Below are positions 10,596 to 23,280 of a stretch of DNA of 64,000 nucleotides, piece by piece. Numbering within the stretch: position 1 is the first letter of the stretch; each line of letters starts with the position of its first letter. The notes beneath the pieces are model-generated. The model was not told the origin of the DNA and ran no database searches. It worked only from the letters and a program-made list of their open reading frames with translations. This DNA is from Aquanectria penicillioides (lineage: Eukaryota; Ascomycota; Sordariomycetes; Hypocreales; Nectriaceae), in NCBI GenBank assembly GCA_003415625.1, contig PYIU01000003.1:4278001-4342000 (forward strand), given 5' to 3'. The position numbers were made by a program, and so were the translations under genes.

Positions 10596-13500
10596 TTAAA
10601 AGGCAACTTTGCCTCCGTTGAGCCGCAGCGGTGCCGGCCCAAGAGGCCCATGGGGACCAAGAACTGCTGAAGATGGATGCATGCCCTCGTCGGAGGACAT
10701 TGAAGAAAGAGATGACAGTGAGCTATATCCCATATGGCCTTTGATTATACCTCCGTTTCGGCCCATGGAGATTCCCGGATTAGCCATGAGGGCCTCTGCT
10801 CTATCAAAAACATTACCATGAAAGGCCGCCGCGAGTGAACTACTTTGGGGAGTTGTAGGAACTGTGGCCTGCATGGCGGGGCCCAATGCCGCGTTTTGCG
10901 GAGTGATTGGTACTTGAGTTGGAGACATGGCATAGGAGGAAAATGAGCCCGAGCCATTATGGCTTCTCGACGGCTGGAACAGGTACTGCCAGGGAGATTG
11001 GGCAATCACACTGCTCGTCTCCTTGATGCTTTGTTGAATCGGTCTCAATCGCACTCTGGTATCGGGCGGTAGCGGCACCGTGTTCGCTTCGTTTTTGATC
11101 CTGGATGCCATGTCCCACCAAGAATGGGCAAAGTTGCGGCACATATTCCAAAAGGTTGCCTGCGTCCTCACCCCAGGTTCCTTGAGTTTAATGAGGGACA
11201 GTCGGTTCTTCAGGATCTCTGTCTGCTGAACAACATTGCTGCACAATGCAATCAGCGCCTTCCATTGTTGAAGGACACTTTCGGGAGTGCGCTGGTGCAT
11301 GGCGTTCCTCAAGCCGCCCATCAGCTGTACGTTGAAGCTAGGGAGAGTACGCATCACTACGTCAGTCGACTTCTGGAGGGACAAGAATATTTTCTCAAAT
11401 TGTCGATCTTCTTCAGTGAAGTCCGATGCCATACCGCGACTACCAATTGAGGAGAAAGATTCTCCCGATCGTGGAGTTGCAGAAGTGATAGTAGCCGTTC
11501 GCCCGTTACCGTTGAGGTATGTCGGGGGTACGGGAACAGGAACATCCGTGGCAACTCGTAGGTTCATTGGTGGGTGGTTAACCAGTGTTCCATTGCGGTT
11601 CCGTGACACGGTTAATCGCTCCACTGTGGGTGTGATGGAAGGTTCTCGGACATGGGGTCGGATAGTATGTCCCCCAAGAGAATCATTCTCTGCCAACTTT
11701 TGTCGTCCATCCACCGTGCTGACAGTCGTCAGAGTCACACGAAGTTCCATGATGCTGTTGTAGAGCAACATCAGGAGAGATCGAATATATCGAGCGTCCC
11801 CGTTGTCGACAAAGATATCGATATTGTCCGCCAAAAGAGTGCAAACATGACCATAGGCACTTACCAAGGTCTGGCAAGCTCGATGGACATTTTCATTCTC
11901 TCTGTATGAGTGTCGGTCATTCTCCACCAAGGCCGTCTCGTGCTTTTGTATCTCCTGCTCAAGCTCTTCAACGTGCGAATTCGTGTTGTAGAAAACGATT
12001 TCCAAACTAGAGCGCTTCGCTGACCCATCGCTAGTCAAGCTCATCAACATCTGTATCATGGGATGTATTTGGAACACCGAATACAGAATTCCCTTCGCAG
12101 CTTCGATGATGGGATCAAATATCTTCGATTCTCGACGTCGCTCGGGTAAGACGGAAAGCCGTCGAACATATATTGGCCGCTGGAGATACGGTTCCGTGGG
12201 TGTTGCTGGACTCTTGCTTCCGACGGGGGTTCCTTGCATCGCAGATCCGTGGCTCAGCCCTCGATAGTGACTGAATCGATTGTTTGCCTGGGTCTCGTCG
12301 AGCGTTCCAAGGTCCGATGGCTTTCTCGACACAATTCCCATTCGTCGATTACGGCTTTCCGATCTGTCGGCGCGGAGTACAGTCTCCGAGTTGCTGCGGG
12401 ACCTCTCATTCACGTTTCCAATGGTTAAAGGCATCACGCCAGGTCGACGAACAGTGCCGCTCTGCTGCGACAGACCCCTGTAGTGAGACCTGGAAGGAAT
12501 CGGAGGTGGTCGGGACCCAATGTTGGGAGATCGAATATCGGGCTTCTCTGCACCGTTAACTTTGATGGGGAATCGGCCGCTGGCAACTCGTTTCAGCGGA
12601 AAGCGGGGTGTATCAGTCCCCTCGCTTGATTCGTCACCCGTGTTCTCGGCTTCTAGTCGACCGTTAAGTGCATATTGCTTGAGGAATTTCTTGATATGGG
12701 AGGTAACGGCGACTTCGGTTACCTCGCTATCCCTTAATATGCCCTCATTTGGCGGGCTCGAGGCTTGGACCTGGATCGCATCACGAGGCGGGAAGCTAAT
12801 GGGATTCCCTTCGAATTTGAGCACCTGCAGTGAACCCATGTCGGCCAGGCAAAGCGGAAGCTCTCGTATTTGGTTTTTGGGGACTGATAGAACCTTGAGA
12901 GAAGAGAGTCTTGCAATGTCGGGGGGGAGTATTCGTAATTGATTTCGGCCTAGGTCGAGAATTTCGAGCGACCTGAGATCACATAGCTGCCCGAGGTATT
13001 AGCCTGAGTTGAGGTACCGTGGATGAGGGAAAAGTTACAGCCATGGGGAATTCCTTGATTTGATTGCCCCGGATATTAAGGTAACGTAACGAAGTACATT
13101 CTGAAAATCGAGCGGGGAGGGTGGAAAGCTGGTTGTGAGATAGCGCTAGTCTACGCTCACGACAAGTCATCAGTATCAGAGCTCACATAAGAGAGGAATG
13201 CATGGGGGTTTTCCGGAGACGGACCGTTCCAACTCGTTCTTGACGATGTCTATCACCTCCTCAGGGAGCTTCTGTATGCTTTTACGACTCAAGTCGATAG
13301 TGACACCAGTCTTGATTCCTGTTCCAACGGCGCTAACCTCGGCGGCCTTATTCTCGCTCTCAAGCGCATTCCGCATAGCCTCACGGGCAAGGTTGATAAC
13401 CTGAGCTGACGACATGGTGGAAGCCGCGAGAGAAGAATTGGAGGGAACTTTTCGCAGGTTGGGAATCGGAGGCGGCGGTGGAGGCGGGCCGTTGGAGGTG

Positions 13501-13646
13501 GCGGCCGAGTTGGGGACGGGGCGTCGGCCAGGAGCAGGAGGAGGAGCGGAAGGAGGAGGGTTCGGGTTGTCGATCAGGATTCGAGAGGTTGTAAGCTGGT
13601 GAGAGGTGGCGCCAGACGGGCCAGGGAGTCTGTCTGGCCGGTCCAT
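10596..13646 (-). CDS. SOG2: SOG2-like leucine-rich-repeat protein of the RAM/MOR pathway
   Basis: SOG2 is a component of the RAM network that acts with the NDR kinase Cbk1/COT1 in polarised growth and cell separation. Exons are 13225-13646, 13039-13150 and 10596-12986, encoding 974 residues. Order: Pro-rich N-terminus (residues 24-70), a short helix (INLAREAMRNALES), then LRRs split by introns (IDLSRKSIQKLPEEV, RLALSHNQLSTLPARF, YLNIRGNQIKEFP, LDLGRNQLRILPPDI, LSVPKNQIRELPLCL). A long Ser/Arg-rich linker follows, then the SOG2 helical region (IIEAAKGILYSVFQ onwards). The first intron (13151-13224) has a GTCCGT donor; the second is 12987-13038. Both junctions restore consecutive LRR consensus. 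ATG at 13646 is the first in frame. Confidence 0.9.
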
Positions 13647-16600
13647 GAGGGCGGCGGGAGCGGAGTTGAAGAGGGTTCGGGGACGGCGGGTCGGTGGAGG
13701 ACTGGATCGTGGGTCGTGGCCGTGGATCGAGGAGGCGGCCGTGGGATTCCCGTGGGCGAAGCTCGGTCTCAAACCGTCTCAGAATCCCCCCCTCTATTGT
13801 CTCTTGTGTGTCTCTGGGACGACGCGCAAACGCGGAGGCAGGGCCTGGAGTCTCAAACTTGAACTAGGGTCGCAATCGGGGCTTTTTTCTTCGTGAACGT
13901 TTAAGCCAATGAAGGCGGCGACTCAGTCGAGCGCGACAAGGTCATGGTTGTCAATGGGAAAGGCCAGCCGGCGGCGCGTGGTGCTGGGGGTTCGTAGAAC
14001 TTCAGGTCTGTTTGTGTGGAAGAAAGAGCGTGTCTGGGGAGGGTCCAAAGGGGGAAACAAACAAACGGAGACGACGGAGTGAAGATTGATAATTAGTGAG
14101 TAAGAAGGATGGAGGAAGATGGAAGCGAGGACGGAGGAGGAGGGGACGGTGCGGGAACGGCCGCGATGAGCTGATGCAGCGTGGAGGCGACGATGGTCGG
14201 GTTAGGTCTCCGCTGGGATGTCCCCCGTCTCGGACTTTTTTTTTTTTGTCCTTCCTTTTGTTACGGATGTTAAAGAGGCAGAGATCCAAGTTGGGGAGTC
14301 GAGATTTCTGACAGCACGGTCAAGAGTACAAGGCACGGAGACTAAGGACTAGAGGCTAGTCGAGGCCCGAAAGGACGGCTTATCCATGTGGATTTGATTG
14401 CTACCCCATCCCCTAAAGGGTACCTTACATAGGTAGGACAGCCCAGGCTAAACAAAGCTTAGGTCTGGTTTAGGAGTTGGGAGGTAAAGCCAGAGGCAAG
14501 AGACTAGAGACTAGAGGCTAGAGGCTAGAGGCTAGAGGCGAGAGGCGAGAGGCGAGAGACGTAACACGACACGAGACAAAGGTAGGGCCTGCAAAAACCT
14601 GTTGACCATTTTTTCCCAACCTCTGGTGGCCACTGAAGCTCTCTCTTTCGCCGCTCACTGGCGCTCTCCTCGCTATTGAATTTGTTTTTTCCTTTGCCCC
14701 AGCGCCAACCATCCCTGACGCCATCTCAGCACCCAGGTCCAAAGATAGGGGGGGGGAGGACAGGATATAGGGGTAAAGGCAACCCCTGGGAGCCCTGCTG
14801 CTCTGCAGCCCTGACCTGGGGCGCTGGACTGGGGGGTGGCGCGGCGCAACTCACCTCAGGTTGCAGGCAGCATGGGAGCGTGGGGCTTCAAGCGTCTTTA
14901 GGGACGCACTTAGGCACGCCTGGCACGCTCTGCACGCCTTAGGCAAGGACTTGGGTCAAGTCTCAGAATGAAGAACCCTGCCTCGCCTTTGAGGGACTGA
15001 GACATTCCCGTACCATAAGTTAGTGCATACTCTGCTACGGAGTACTAAGAGCACACATGTGCACTGCGGGGCCGTGGCCACCAGCCGACTTCTGAGCCAG
15101 TGAAGTGCGGACTAACTGCTAACTGTGTGGTGTGGGTGTCTCGGCGCTAGGACCCGGCAGCGTGGAGGCCCTGGCGCTCACTGTGGCGGCCACTGAAGAG
15201 TCCTGGGCACAAGGGAAACAAAGCCATCCACTGTGTTGCGTGGGGCAGCCGCTGACAGGCACGGAACGACGCTCCAAAGCCCAGACAATCCAGATGCCAA
15301 CGCAAACGCCCCAGCCACCCAATGGCGCACTGTGTGCAGATCCATCGGGTCGCTGGCATTTGGTATCTTTTATTCTATTATTGCTGCATCCAGTGCCCTC
15401 AACGCGCGCTGGGCTCAAGACGACCAATACATGCCATGGAAAGGGGGGGCAAAACGAAGCATCCGATGTGTGTTGAGTGGGTGCATGTCTGGCTCCCATA
15501 GTTGGGTCGCACACCCGGGCTCGCTCAGGGAATCTTGATGGACAACTGTCATGGAGCGCGCGGTTCCTGGCTGAAAGGGAGGGCCAGCTTGACCTATGAA
15601 GTGCTGCCGCACATCTCCATCAGCACATCCATCGGCGCCATCTGGGCCATTGGGGGCGCCGGCCGGGGGGGCTCACACGAGGGGAGGGTCAACAGGAGCA
15701 ATGGGGAGCCATCCACCAGAGCCCGCTAAAGGCTTCTTCTGCCCCTGCTTTGCGCCTGTGTCTTGGCTTCTAGCTGCTCGCTACTACTCGCCACTGCTGG
15801 CTTCCTCCATGTTGCTGGATGCTACCTCGTTGCCCCCTTGTCTGAGCCTGCCGCCAGAGCTGCAAGGCACCCGGACCTCTTTGGGTAGGTTTTTCCTCTT
15901 GGCTGCTTCAGGCTCCCTCTGGGCCACTTAGACGCCTCGACGTCACCCACCATCACCTCACCCAGTGCCCCGACCTCGTCAATGTGTCCGCGGCTGCAGG
16001 GTAGCAGAGATGCTGCGTGTGCATGTATCGATGGAGGAGGCGATACGATGTTCTCGGAGGGGCAGTGCAACGGGTTGTGCATCTCAGAGCTTCGTAATCG
16101 ACTACTGCAGGCGAGCCAGATTTCTTCGTTTTCCCGTTATTGCGGATTCCCTTCCCCGACACGGTTCCCAGCATGGTCTAGGTACTCTAGCTTCGACCGC
16201 AGGCGAAATCGAAATCCCGGCCAACGCAAGATTGATGAGATGGCCAAAGATAGGACATCGAACCCTGGCCATGCGACTCGACAGACAGACGGAGACGTAC
16301 GACAGGCTGACTCGAAATCGGGCTCCTTAGGGAACCGTTAGGGGGTGGCACGTGACCACCTACTTCCCAATCCGGTAGGTCCCTTGTGCTTCCACCGTTG
16401 GGCCCGTTTTAGAGTGAGCCAGATGCCTCCTCTAACAATCCCAAACCCTGTTCAAGTCACCATCCACTACCACCGTCACCACCACTTTTGAAACCCACCA
16501 CCCTAGTGACAACCGATCAGTAACGACGTGAACCAATCGCTGTGGGGCCCTTCTCTCATCTTCTCCGCGCGTCCCGCTCTTCCAGCCAACACACCGTTAC

Positions 16601-17148
16601 GAGCCTTTTCGGATGTTGTTCCAAAAGTAGTCACTGCCAAGTTGTCGCCGACAAGTCGTCAACGGTGAGTCGGACATCGAATACCTCGGGTATTACTGTA
16701 GGTAGGTATGGATGGGTACGCCGCACGTCTTACATGCATGCCTGCGTACAGTACACTCCTGCGGAGCACTGATGGATACGATGCCCACCACCTACACGTA
16801 CTGCCAGCTATCCGTGATTTGATGCTGATTATAGCCTTAGTTGCTGCTACTAGGCATACATCATCCCCCGCCAACAAGCAGAGCCGTGTCAAGCCACACC
16901 GTGACTTTGAGTATTTCGAAATCCTCCAAAGTCGTGTTCAGTCTGTGACGACCTGAGATGTAATGATTCGCTACCGGCTCTTCGTCTCCAGACCCTAACG
17001 CCGTTATCTAAAAAAAAAAAAAAAAAAGACTCAGATCAACACAGCCAGCCATACACCAACTACAGCTTGCTTAGCACTGAGACCACCTTCACACCCGTAC
17101 ACAGCCTGTTCAGCAATCCCTGGCCTATTGTTCTATGCAGGCCTCGCC
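13647..17148. other. 3.5-kb divergent region without a recognised gene
   Basis: Separates SOG2 (minus) from the RecQ helicase (plus). It contains a Pro/Gly-coding-like CG-rich start, a heptamer tandem repeat (14501-14556), a T run (14230-14240) and an A run (17010-17026). Frames in both directions carry no recognisable family motif. It is probably promoters or untranslated exons. Confidence 0.5.
14501..14556. repeat. 7-bp tandem repeat, 8 units
   Basis: Eight heptamers run without gaps in three blocks: AGACTAG twice, AGGCTAG three times, AGGCGAG three times. Each block differs from the previous one by one base. Confidence 0.9.
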
Positions 17149-18771
17149 ATGCCCGTCCTGCAGAGAACCAACTCATGCACAGACATTGGCTTTACGCTCA
17201 GGCGCCAGTTCCACAAGGATGATTTCAGGTAGGTCGACCTTTTGTAGTAACTTCTGTGGATTTACCCCGCGATCTTCTAACCATCCCGTCTCCTCTGTAG
17301 GCCCCATCAGCGGGAAATAATCGAGGCTGCTCTTGAAGGGAATGATGTCTACGTCCAAGCTGCCACGTCATTCGGCAAAAGCCTCTGCTTTCAGCTTCCA
17401 GCCGTTATCGACCAGGGAAGTACGTATCCTGGATGCAGCGTGGCGCCCATGTATTGTCTCATCTATCTAACATCCCTGTTCTCAGTCACTGTGGTAATAT
17501 CCCCGTTGTTAAGTTTGATGGTAAGGCGCATTGATATTATGACTTTTCCACAAGCCTAACGGAAACTATAGATCAACCAAGTGGATTCCTTGAGGGCGTC
17601 CGGAATTGATGCCAGCTCTCTCAATAGTAACACATCATATCCCGAGCGGGTTCGTATCGAGCGCGATCTGGAAACTGGCCACCCGAGGACTCGGCTCCTC
17701 TATGTTACACCTGAGTTATGCTCTGGTACTCGATTTCGGGAACGCCTAAAGGTGGTCTATAAACAGAAAGAACTGTCTCGCATTGCCATTGACGAGGCCC
17801 ATTGCATATCAGAGTGGGGCCATGACTTCCGGAAGGATTTCAAGAGACTCTCTTGGTTCCGGGAAACCTTCCCGGATGTACCCATCATGTGCCTTACGGC
17901 AACTGCCAACCCGAGGGTACGGCAAGATGTATTGTCCATCCTGGGCTTGGACAAAACCCCAGAACGAACAAAGACCTTCCTCATGAGCCCACAGCGAGCC
18001 AATCTGCATTTGGAAATTCGCTATACAAAGGACGAGGATGATAACCGCCTGTCCGACTTTTTACGTTGGATTCGTGCAGTCTACGAGCGTAGGAGAGCTG
18101 ATGGCAGGAAAGCTGAGTTGATGGAAGCTGGCGAGAGGATAGAGAGCGTCCCGGGCATCATCTACACCATATCACGAGACGAGTGCGAGTCCCTCTCAGC
18201 CGCCCTTAGAGATGAAGGGATTGGAGCACGACCATTCCATGCCAAGCTTCCAAAAGATGTCAAAGAGGACACTCTCAATAAATGGATAAATAATGAACCT
18301 GGATACGACATTATTGTCGCCACGACTGCGTTTGGGATGGGAATTGACAAGAATAATGTCCGATTCGTGGTACACTGGCGTATCCCCAAGTCATTTGAAG
18401 GCTATTATCAGGAGGCTGGGCGAGCAGGTCGGGATGGAAACGCAAGCTACTGCTTTCTCTACTACAGCCGAGAAGATTTGGAGAGGGCGATGCGCTTGAT
18501 ACGGTCTGATTCTAAAGATCAGACCAGCCAAATGGCGCGGCTCAAGAGTCTTCAGGCTCTCGCCCTGTACTGCGAGGATACTGATTCATGCCGGCACGCT
18601 ACCATTTGCAAGTACTTTGGTGAGACGACTACGCCCGACTGTGATTTTGCGTGTGACTGGCACAAGGACCCTCAAGAGCTGGAAACTAGGTTTATCAGAG
18701 GTCTGGCTAGTGAGGAGTGGGTAAGCACACAGGCAATGCAAGGCACATACGATGTATATTACGATGATTGA
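17149..18771 (+). CDS. RecQ-family ATP-dependent DNA helicase, short form
   Basis: A 3'-5' DNA helicase of the RecQ family, expected to act in replication and recombination repair in the nucleus. Exons 17149-17228, 17301-17419, 17486-17520 and 17572-18771 give 477 residues. Motifs: 0 (FRPHQREII), I (QAATSFGKSLCFQLPA), Ia region (TVVISPLLSLM), II (AIDEAHCISEWGHDF), III (CLTATANP), IV-V (VATTAFGMGIDK), VI (YYQEAGRAGRDG). The zinc-binding region (SCRH, FGE, DCDFACDWH) follows, then it ends without an HRDC domain. The usual G of the P-loop is Ser (TSFGKS), and a usual zinc-ligand Cys is His (CDWH). A GTAAGC at 18721 could be a further donor, but reading through gives a plausible end. It is convergent with the Zn2Cys6 gene. 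Confidence 0.92.
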
Positions 18772-18955
18772 TGATTTATGAATAATCATACCCTATGAAT
18801 GCATTTTCTCTGCCGTTTCGTTTACAATGATTGCTCTCGTTTGGTATTTGATGAATCCCCCAGCATTGCCGTCAAACCACCAGAGCCCAGCATGTTGTTT
18901 CATATATGGGGACTTAACCCCCCAATCCTTGGGTATTTAGAAGGAGAAGGCTTGG

Positions 18956-21346
18956 TTACGATGGCCACTGTATTTGAGTGACCTCGTTTAGCGTGGAAAA
19001 GCAGAGAAGGTTGGATATGTCCCAATTCATATCGATGTCCTAAATATCAGATGTTAGCAACAACGTAGGTTGAAACTGGAATGTAGAGTATCTACTCACG
19101 TCGGGGAGTAGATCGACGGGGAAGAAGTCTGTCGCCATTGCATCTGCAATTTCTACAGGTTCTGGTGGTGTTGCCGCATCCCAGCTCTCCCTCAATACTG
19201 AATTGCACATGCGCAACGATTTGTTAACGGTCTCGTAGATTGCACTTTTAATGGGCTGGCCACACTCCATGGCTCGTATTTGAGACAGATATGCCTCTAC
19301 GAAAAGAAATCGTTTTAAGCTGGTATCGCCTCGCAAAATCTGTTGGGTCAGCTGATCCCGAATGCGCTCAAGCACTTGCACCAGAGGTGCGCGTGTGGCT
19401 CTAGCAATTTCGTCGAGAGCGTCAGCTTCGTTTTGCGGCGCAGATTCATCGTCGAGCTGAGTGATGACTTCCAGGGAGAGGATGAGCGCGGCATCACAAC
19501 TGAGGGCGCACTTGAATAAACCTCTACCGACGAGAGACAACCGGCAAATGTCTTCCCAATCCCTGAGCGGTAGAGTTAGATCTGCATCTTTGGTGGCCGA
19601 TCCGATAACCATGGCTGCTTCGACGCAAGTCTTTCGAGATAGGTAGAATCGTGGGTCTGTTCTTGCTTGAAGCATGAAGTCACGATGAAGAAACATGGTA
19701 AACCGACGAAGTTGAATATCCATAAATTTCCTATGGAAACCAGTAGGCTTGAAACTTGACCCTTCATCCGAATCATTGGATTTCTCCTTGAACGAGTGGA
19801 AGAAGGCAGCAATCTCTCGACACACAGCCCTGATTCCGGCACCCATGGTTAGCGCCTTCTCATACGACTGTTCCTTTCGAAAGTCGTTGAGAAGACGCAC
19901 AATCTCCATTCGTAACGGTAGTGACTTTGCTAACATTATCTGAAGCGTCGAGTCTGTAAAAGTGGACATTGGAGCGGGCTGGCCAAGAGTATCAGAATCA
20001 AAGTCGGAGTCGTTGTAGTTCAGTGGGATGCTAGAATCATAATCATCCACGCTAAAGTTTAGTGGTAGTGCTAGGTCAAGACATGACTGCACGCTTAATT
20101 CCAGGACGGTAGCCCAAAGTCGTGCGCGGAGCTCTCGATGAACTGGAGTCAAAGTTGGGAAGATTTTGGGATTCCGGTGAAGTCCCATGGTGACGGCCAT
20201 TCGAAGCAGAGATCCTGCAGAGAGCCAAGACGTTGCCCCGGAGCAGTTGAAAGTGGTCTGGCGCGTGAGGAGGAGAAGGCAGAATACCTGGAGGCCTTCT
20301 AGAGTGTAGGTGCTCTTCTCAGAGGGTCCCGTGAACCACCACTGTGCATTTTGAATCCAATTCTGGGCTAGACGACGGAATTGGGCGATTTCGTTGTCAT
20401 CGCTGGTTTTGTAAAACGTGGTTCCAATGGAGAGAATCAAGCTTAGTTTGATCATGAAGACAGTTGGAAGCGGCGCCGAGGGTTGAGGTGACCAAACCTG
20501 TTCGTAATGCTTCCAGAAAGTTGGGACGTGGATAGTTCGAAATAGAGGCTCGAGAGTGCGAAGGTAACACTGGACTAGCTCATCGCATGCCTCCTTGCGA
20601 GGAAAGGTGCTTTGAATATCACGAATGGGTTCTTCTAGTTTAACATTGTTTATGGTCTTCATAGCAAACCGCAGGTTCCTAGTCTCGCTGAGTGCTTCAA
20701 CCAATTCGGCTTTTGCATCGCCAAAGGACGGTTCAACCTCGAGCGGGTGAAACTTGCCCGAGACAGGAAACTATCTGTGTGTTAGTAATTTGAAACTGTT
20801 CTGGGTGTACCTTGAAAATTGTTTGGACAAGAGCAAGCATGCCTTTACTGCGGTATGCAGCCAATGGGTTTGGCCGAAGAGCTTGGTTTTCTCTGGAACA
20901 TTGCGAAGACGAGGGGTAACAGGGGGTATAGATGAATAGGACGACAGAAACGAGGGAGAAGAGTCTTGGACGGGATTTGAAGGGCGATTGATCTCCTGGT
21001 CCAGAGCCACAGCCTTGTCCTTCTGCGGCGCCATTGACTGTGGCTGATCTCGGGGATAACCCACACCAGGTCCTCTGCTCAGCGCACGGCCGCTGGGCTG
21101 AGAAGACTCGCTCTCGGTCCTGGACCGGGCATCGAGAGATATCAGCTCCGCAGGTTTGCCGGGGCCGATAGACGCGTCCACGGGGCTCAGGTCACGGTAT
21201 GTGCATTGCATCGAGGCCCGGGCCCGGACGCATCCGCCGCAGGGCTGGTCCTGATCGCACCGGATCTTCCGACGCCGGCACTGTTCGCATGAGCGGGCAG
21301 GGCGCCGACGACGTCGCTTAGGAGGCGGACTGAGTGCCGGTGACAT
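18956..21346 (-). CDS. Zn2Cys6 transcription factor with fungal-specific MHR domain
   Basis: A sequence-specific nuclear regulator by family. Exon 1 (20849-21346) starts MSPALSPPPKRRRRRP and contains the binuclear cluster CEQCRRRKIRCDQDQPCGGC at residues 20-39, with the sixth Cys shortly after. Exon 2 (19100-20770) carries the middle homology region (LFRTIHVPTFWKHYEQVW; SWLSAGSLLRMAVTMGLHR). Exon 3 (18956-19039) adds 27 residues. Intron 20771-20848 has donor GTAAAG and a TTACTAAC branch; intron 19040-19099 has donor GTGAGT and acceptor TTTAG. The total is about 750 residues. Without the last intron the frame stops at 19040, so the C-terminus is less certain. Its 5' end faces the decayed MFS transporter, 416 bp away, suggesting a former local regulator-transporter pair. 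Confidence 0.88.
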
Positions 21347-21762
21347 GATCGGTGAATAGGGAGATTGTGGACGGGGTTGAGTATGGAAGTCCGCGGTTGA
21401 TGTTCAATAAGATGAATGTGGGTATAAGTGACAACAGTAGTACCGAACTTTATGACCGAATTTGGAATCGACAAAATTATCCAAAAAATCTTGTGTCCAA
21501 GACAGCGCGTCATAGTGTGCGCATGTTATTGTCAGCTAAACTTTACAGCCGAACTTTTATCCCCGATGCCGAACTTCGGGTTTGACTCGTTAAGGTGGCT
21601 AATTTCCAGCGCGAAGGTATCAAATAGAAGGAGAGGAAGGAATGTTTTTTTTTAAATAAAATAAAATAAATAAAAGCTCTATATCATAACAATTCTATTC
21701 CGTGCTCTTTCCCTCATATCAAGATTATTGTCGAGTTTGCCGAATTCATCAACTTATCAACT
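21347..21762. other. divergent promoter region
   Basis: Lies between the Zn2Cys6 gene and the MFS pseudogene. An AT-rich stretch at 21640-21690 (run of T, then AAATAAAATAAA) is the main feature. Confidence 0.5.
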
Positions 21763-23280
21763 ATGTTCGACTCCACAATCACTCTCGGAGTCGCTACCCT
21801 GGAGAGCGGACGCCATCAGGGAAGACCTGAAATGGACGAGAAATACCAGCCCCCCGGACGGTGGTGTGAGGGAATGGATGACAGTTCCAGGTGCCTCTGC
21901 TGCGTTGTTTGTCACTTTTGGCTGGGTGAATTGCATTGGTCTCTTCCAGGCTGGTTATGAAATGGATCAGCTGAAAGAGCATTCGCCCTCCACAATTTCC
22001 TGGACACGTTCAGCGTCGTCTAAGCTGATGATGGTTCCATTTTTGCCCACACACGTTGATCTAAACCTCATCGGATAGCTTTTTGCATGCTGTTCTTCTC
22101 ACCCGTGGGAGGAAGAATGTTTGACAATTATAGCCTCTGAATCTCCATTCTTACTGGAACAATCTTGCACGTCTTTGGATTGATGATGCTTAGCATCTCA
22201 CACAAGTACTACCAGATCATGCTGAGTCAATCGATACGCTTTGAAATTGGGTCATCTCTCATTTTTTTCACCGGCCGTTGCTTCTGTAAGTTGATATCAC
22301 CTAAACGTGACATTTGATGAAGCCATTGACTGCGGACAGGCTCAAACCCACTTCGATCAAAAGCGGGCCATCGCCCTCGGCCTCGTCTTTGCCGGTTCCT
22401 CGATCGGCGGTGCTGTCTTCCCCCAGATGGCCTAGCACCTGATTCCAAGCATTGGATTTGCCTGGGCGGCGCGGGCCTGCGCTTTCATGATCCTTGGAAT
22501 GCTGATCTTTGCCTTTGCCGTCTTTACCGTCACATTCAACTGGCACCATACGCCCAAAAGCCTTTGACATCATGACCTACCTGCGGCCCGTGAGAGAGCT
22601 GAACTTTTTGCATCATGGCTGGCTCTTGCTTCTTCCTCTGCTGTAAGCCTCGATGTCCGGACGACGTACAATGAAACCGTCTGAGCGCGAAATAGGGGGC
22701 ATGTTCGTACCATTCAACTAGATTGTAACTGAGGCCATACGCTCGGGATGGAGGAGACTCTGGCACTGTCACTAGTCTCCATAATGAATGGTGCAAGGTA
22801 TGATCTATCACCCTTTGCTTTTGTCATTCCAGACCGACTGACTTGACAAGCTTCTTCGGGCGAACGGTGCTCAACGTTCTGGGGGACAAGCTTGGCCAGT
22901 TCAACGTCATGACTGTCATGGCCTTTCTGTCAGCTCTTGTGGTCCTTGCTCTTTGGCTCCCTGGTAGAGGTGATTGAGCCTCCATCAGCGTTTGCCGCCC
23001 TCTTCGGCATCACTTCCGGCGCCGGCATCGGTCTGGGCCCTGTGTTGGTGGCCAATATTTCACTACTAGAAGAACTTGGCTTCCGAATGGGTACTGTTAT
23101 GGCATTTGCGGTAGTTGGCACATTGACCAGCCCTCCCATTGCTGGAGACATCATCTCAACGACGGAGGTAGCTACAGCTTTGCCGCCGTTTTTTTCGGCG
23201 TGAACTTCCTTATTGCTGCCATCGGAATTGCCTGGCTACGTGTGAGACTGGGGGGCAGGAAAGTCTATGCTAAGATCTAA
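21763..23280 (+). pseudogene. decayed monocarboxylate-type MFS transporter
   Basis: Pieces of one membrane transporter appear in order but in different frames. They include PPDGGVREWMTVPGASAA (first helix of MCT/MCH-like MFS proteins), MLFFSPVGGRMFDN, ILTGTILHVFGLMMLSISHK, KRAIALGLVFAGSSIGGAVF, FDIMTYLRPVREL, VLGDKLGQFNVMTVMAFLSA, FGITSGAGIGLGPVLVAN and the tail RVRLGGRKVYAKI. Breaks seen: an extra base near 21856 after the initial MDEKYQPP; TGA at 22138; TAG at 22433 where the family usually has Gln; a frame change near 22558-22567; and a TAG replacing Tyr in the FNYIVTEA segment near 22720. Intact relatives carry monocarboxylates or related acids across the plasma membrane. With this many lesions it is not functional. 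Confidence 0.85.

Noticed and set aside
18721..18771. A further intron at the RecQ 3' end (GTAAGC donor)
   Set aside because: Reading through gives EEWVSTQ and an acidic end, a plausible C-terminus, and no clear acceptor with continuing coding sequence follows.
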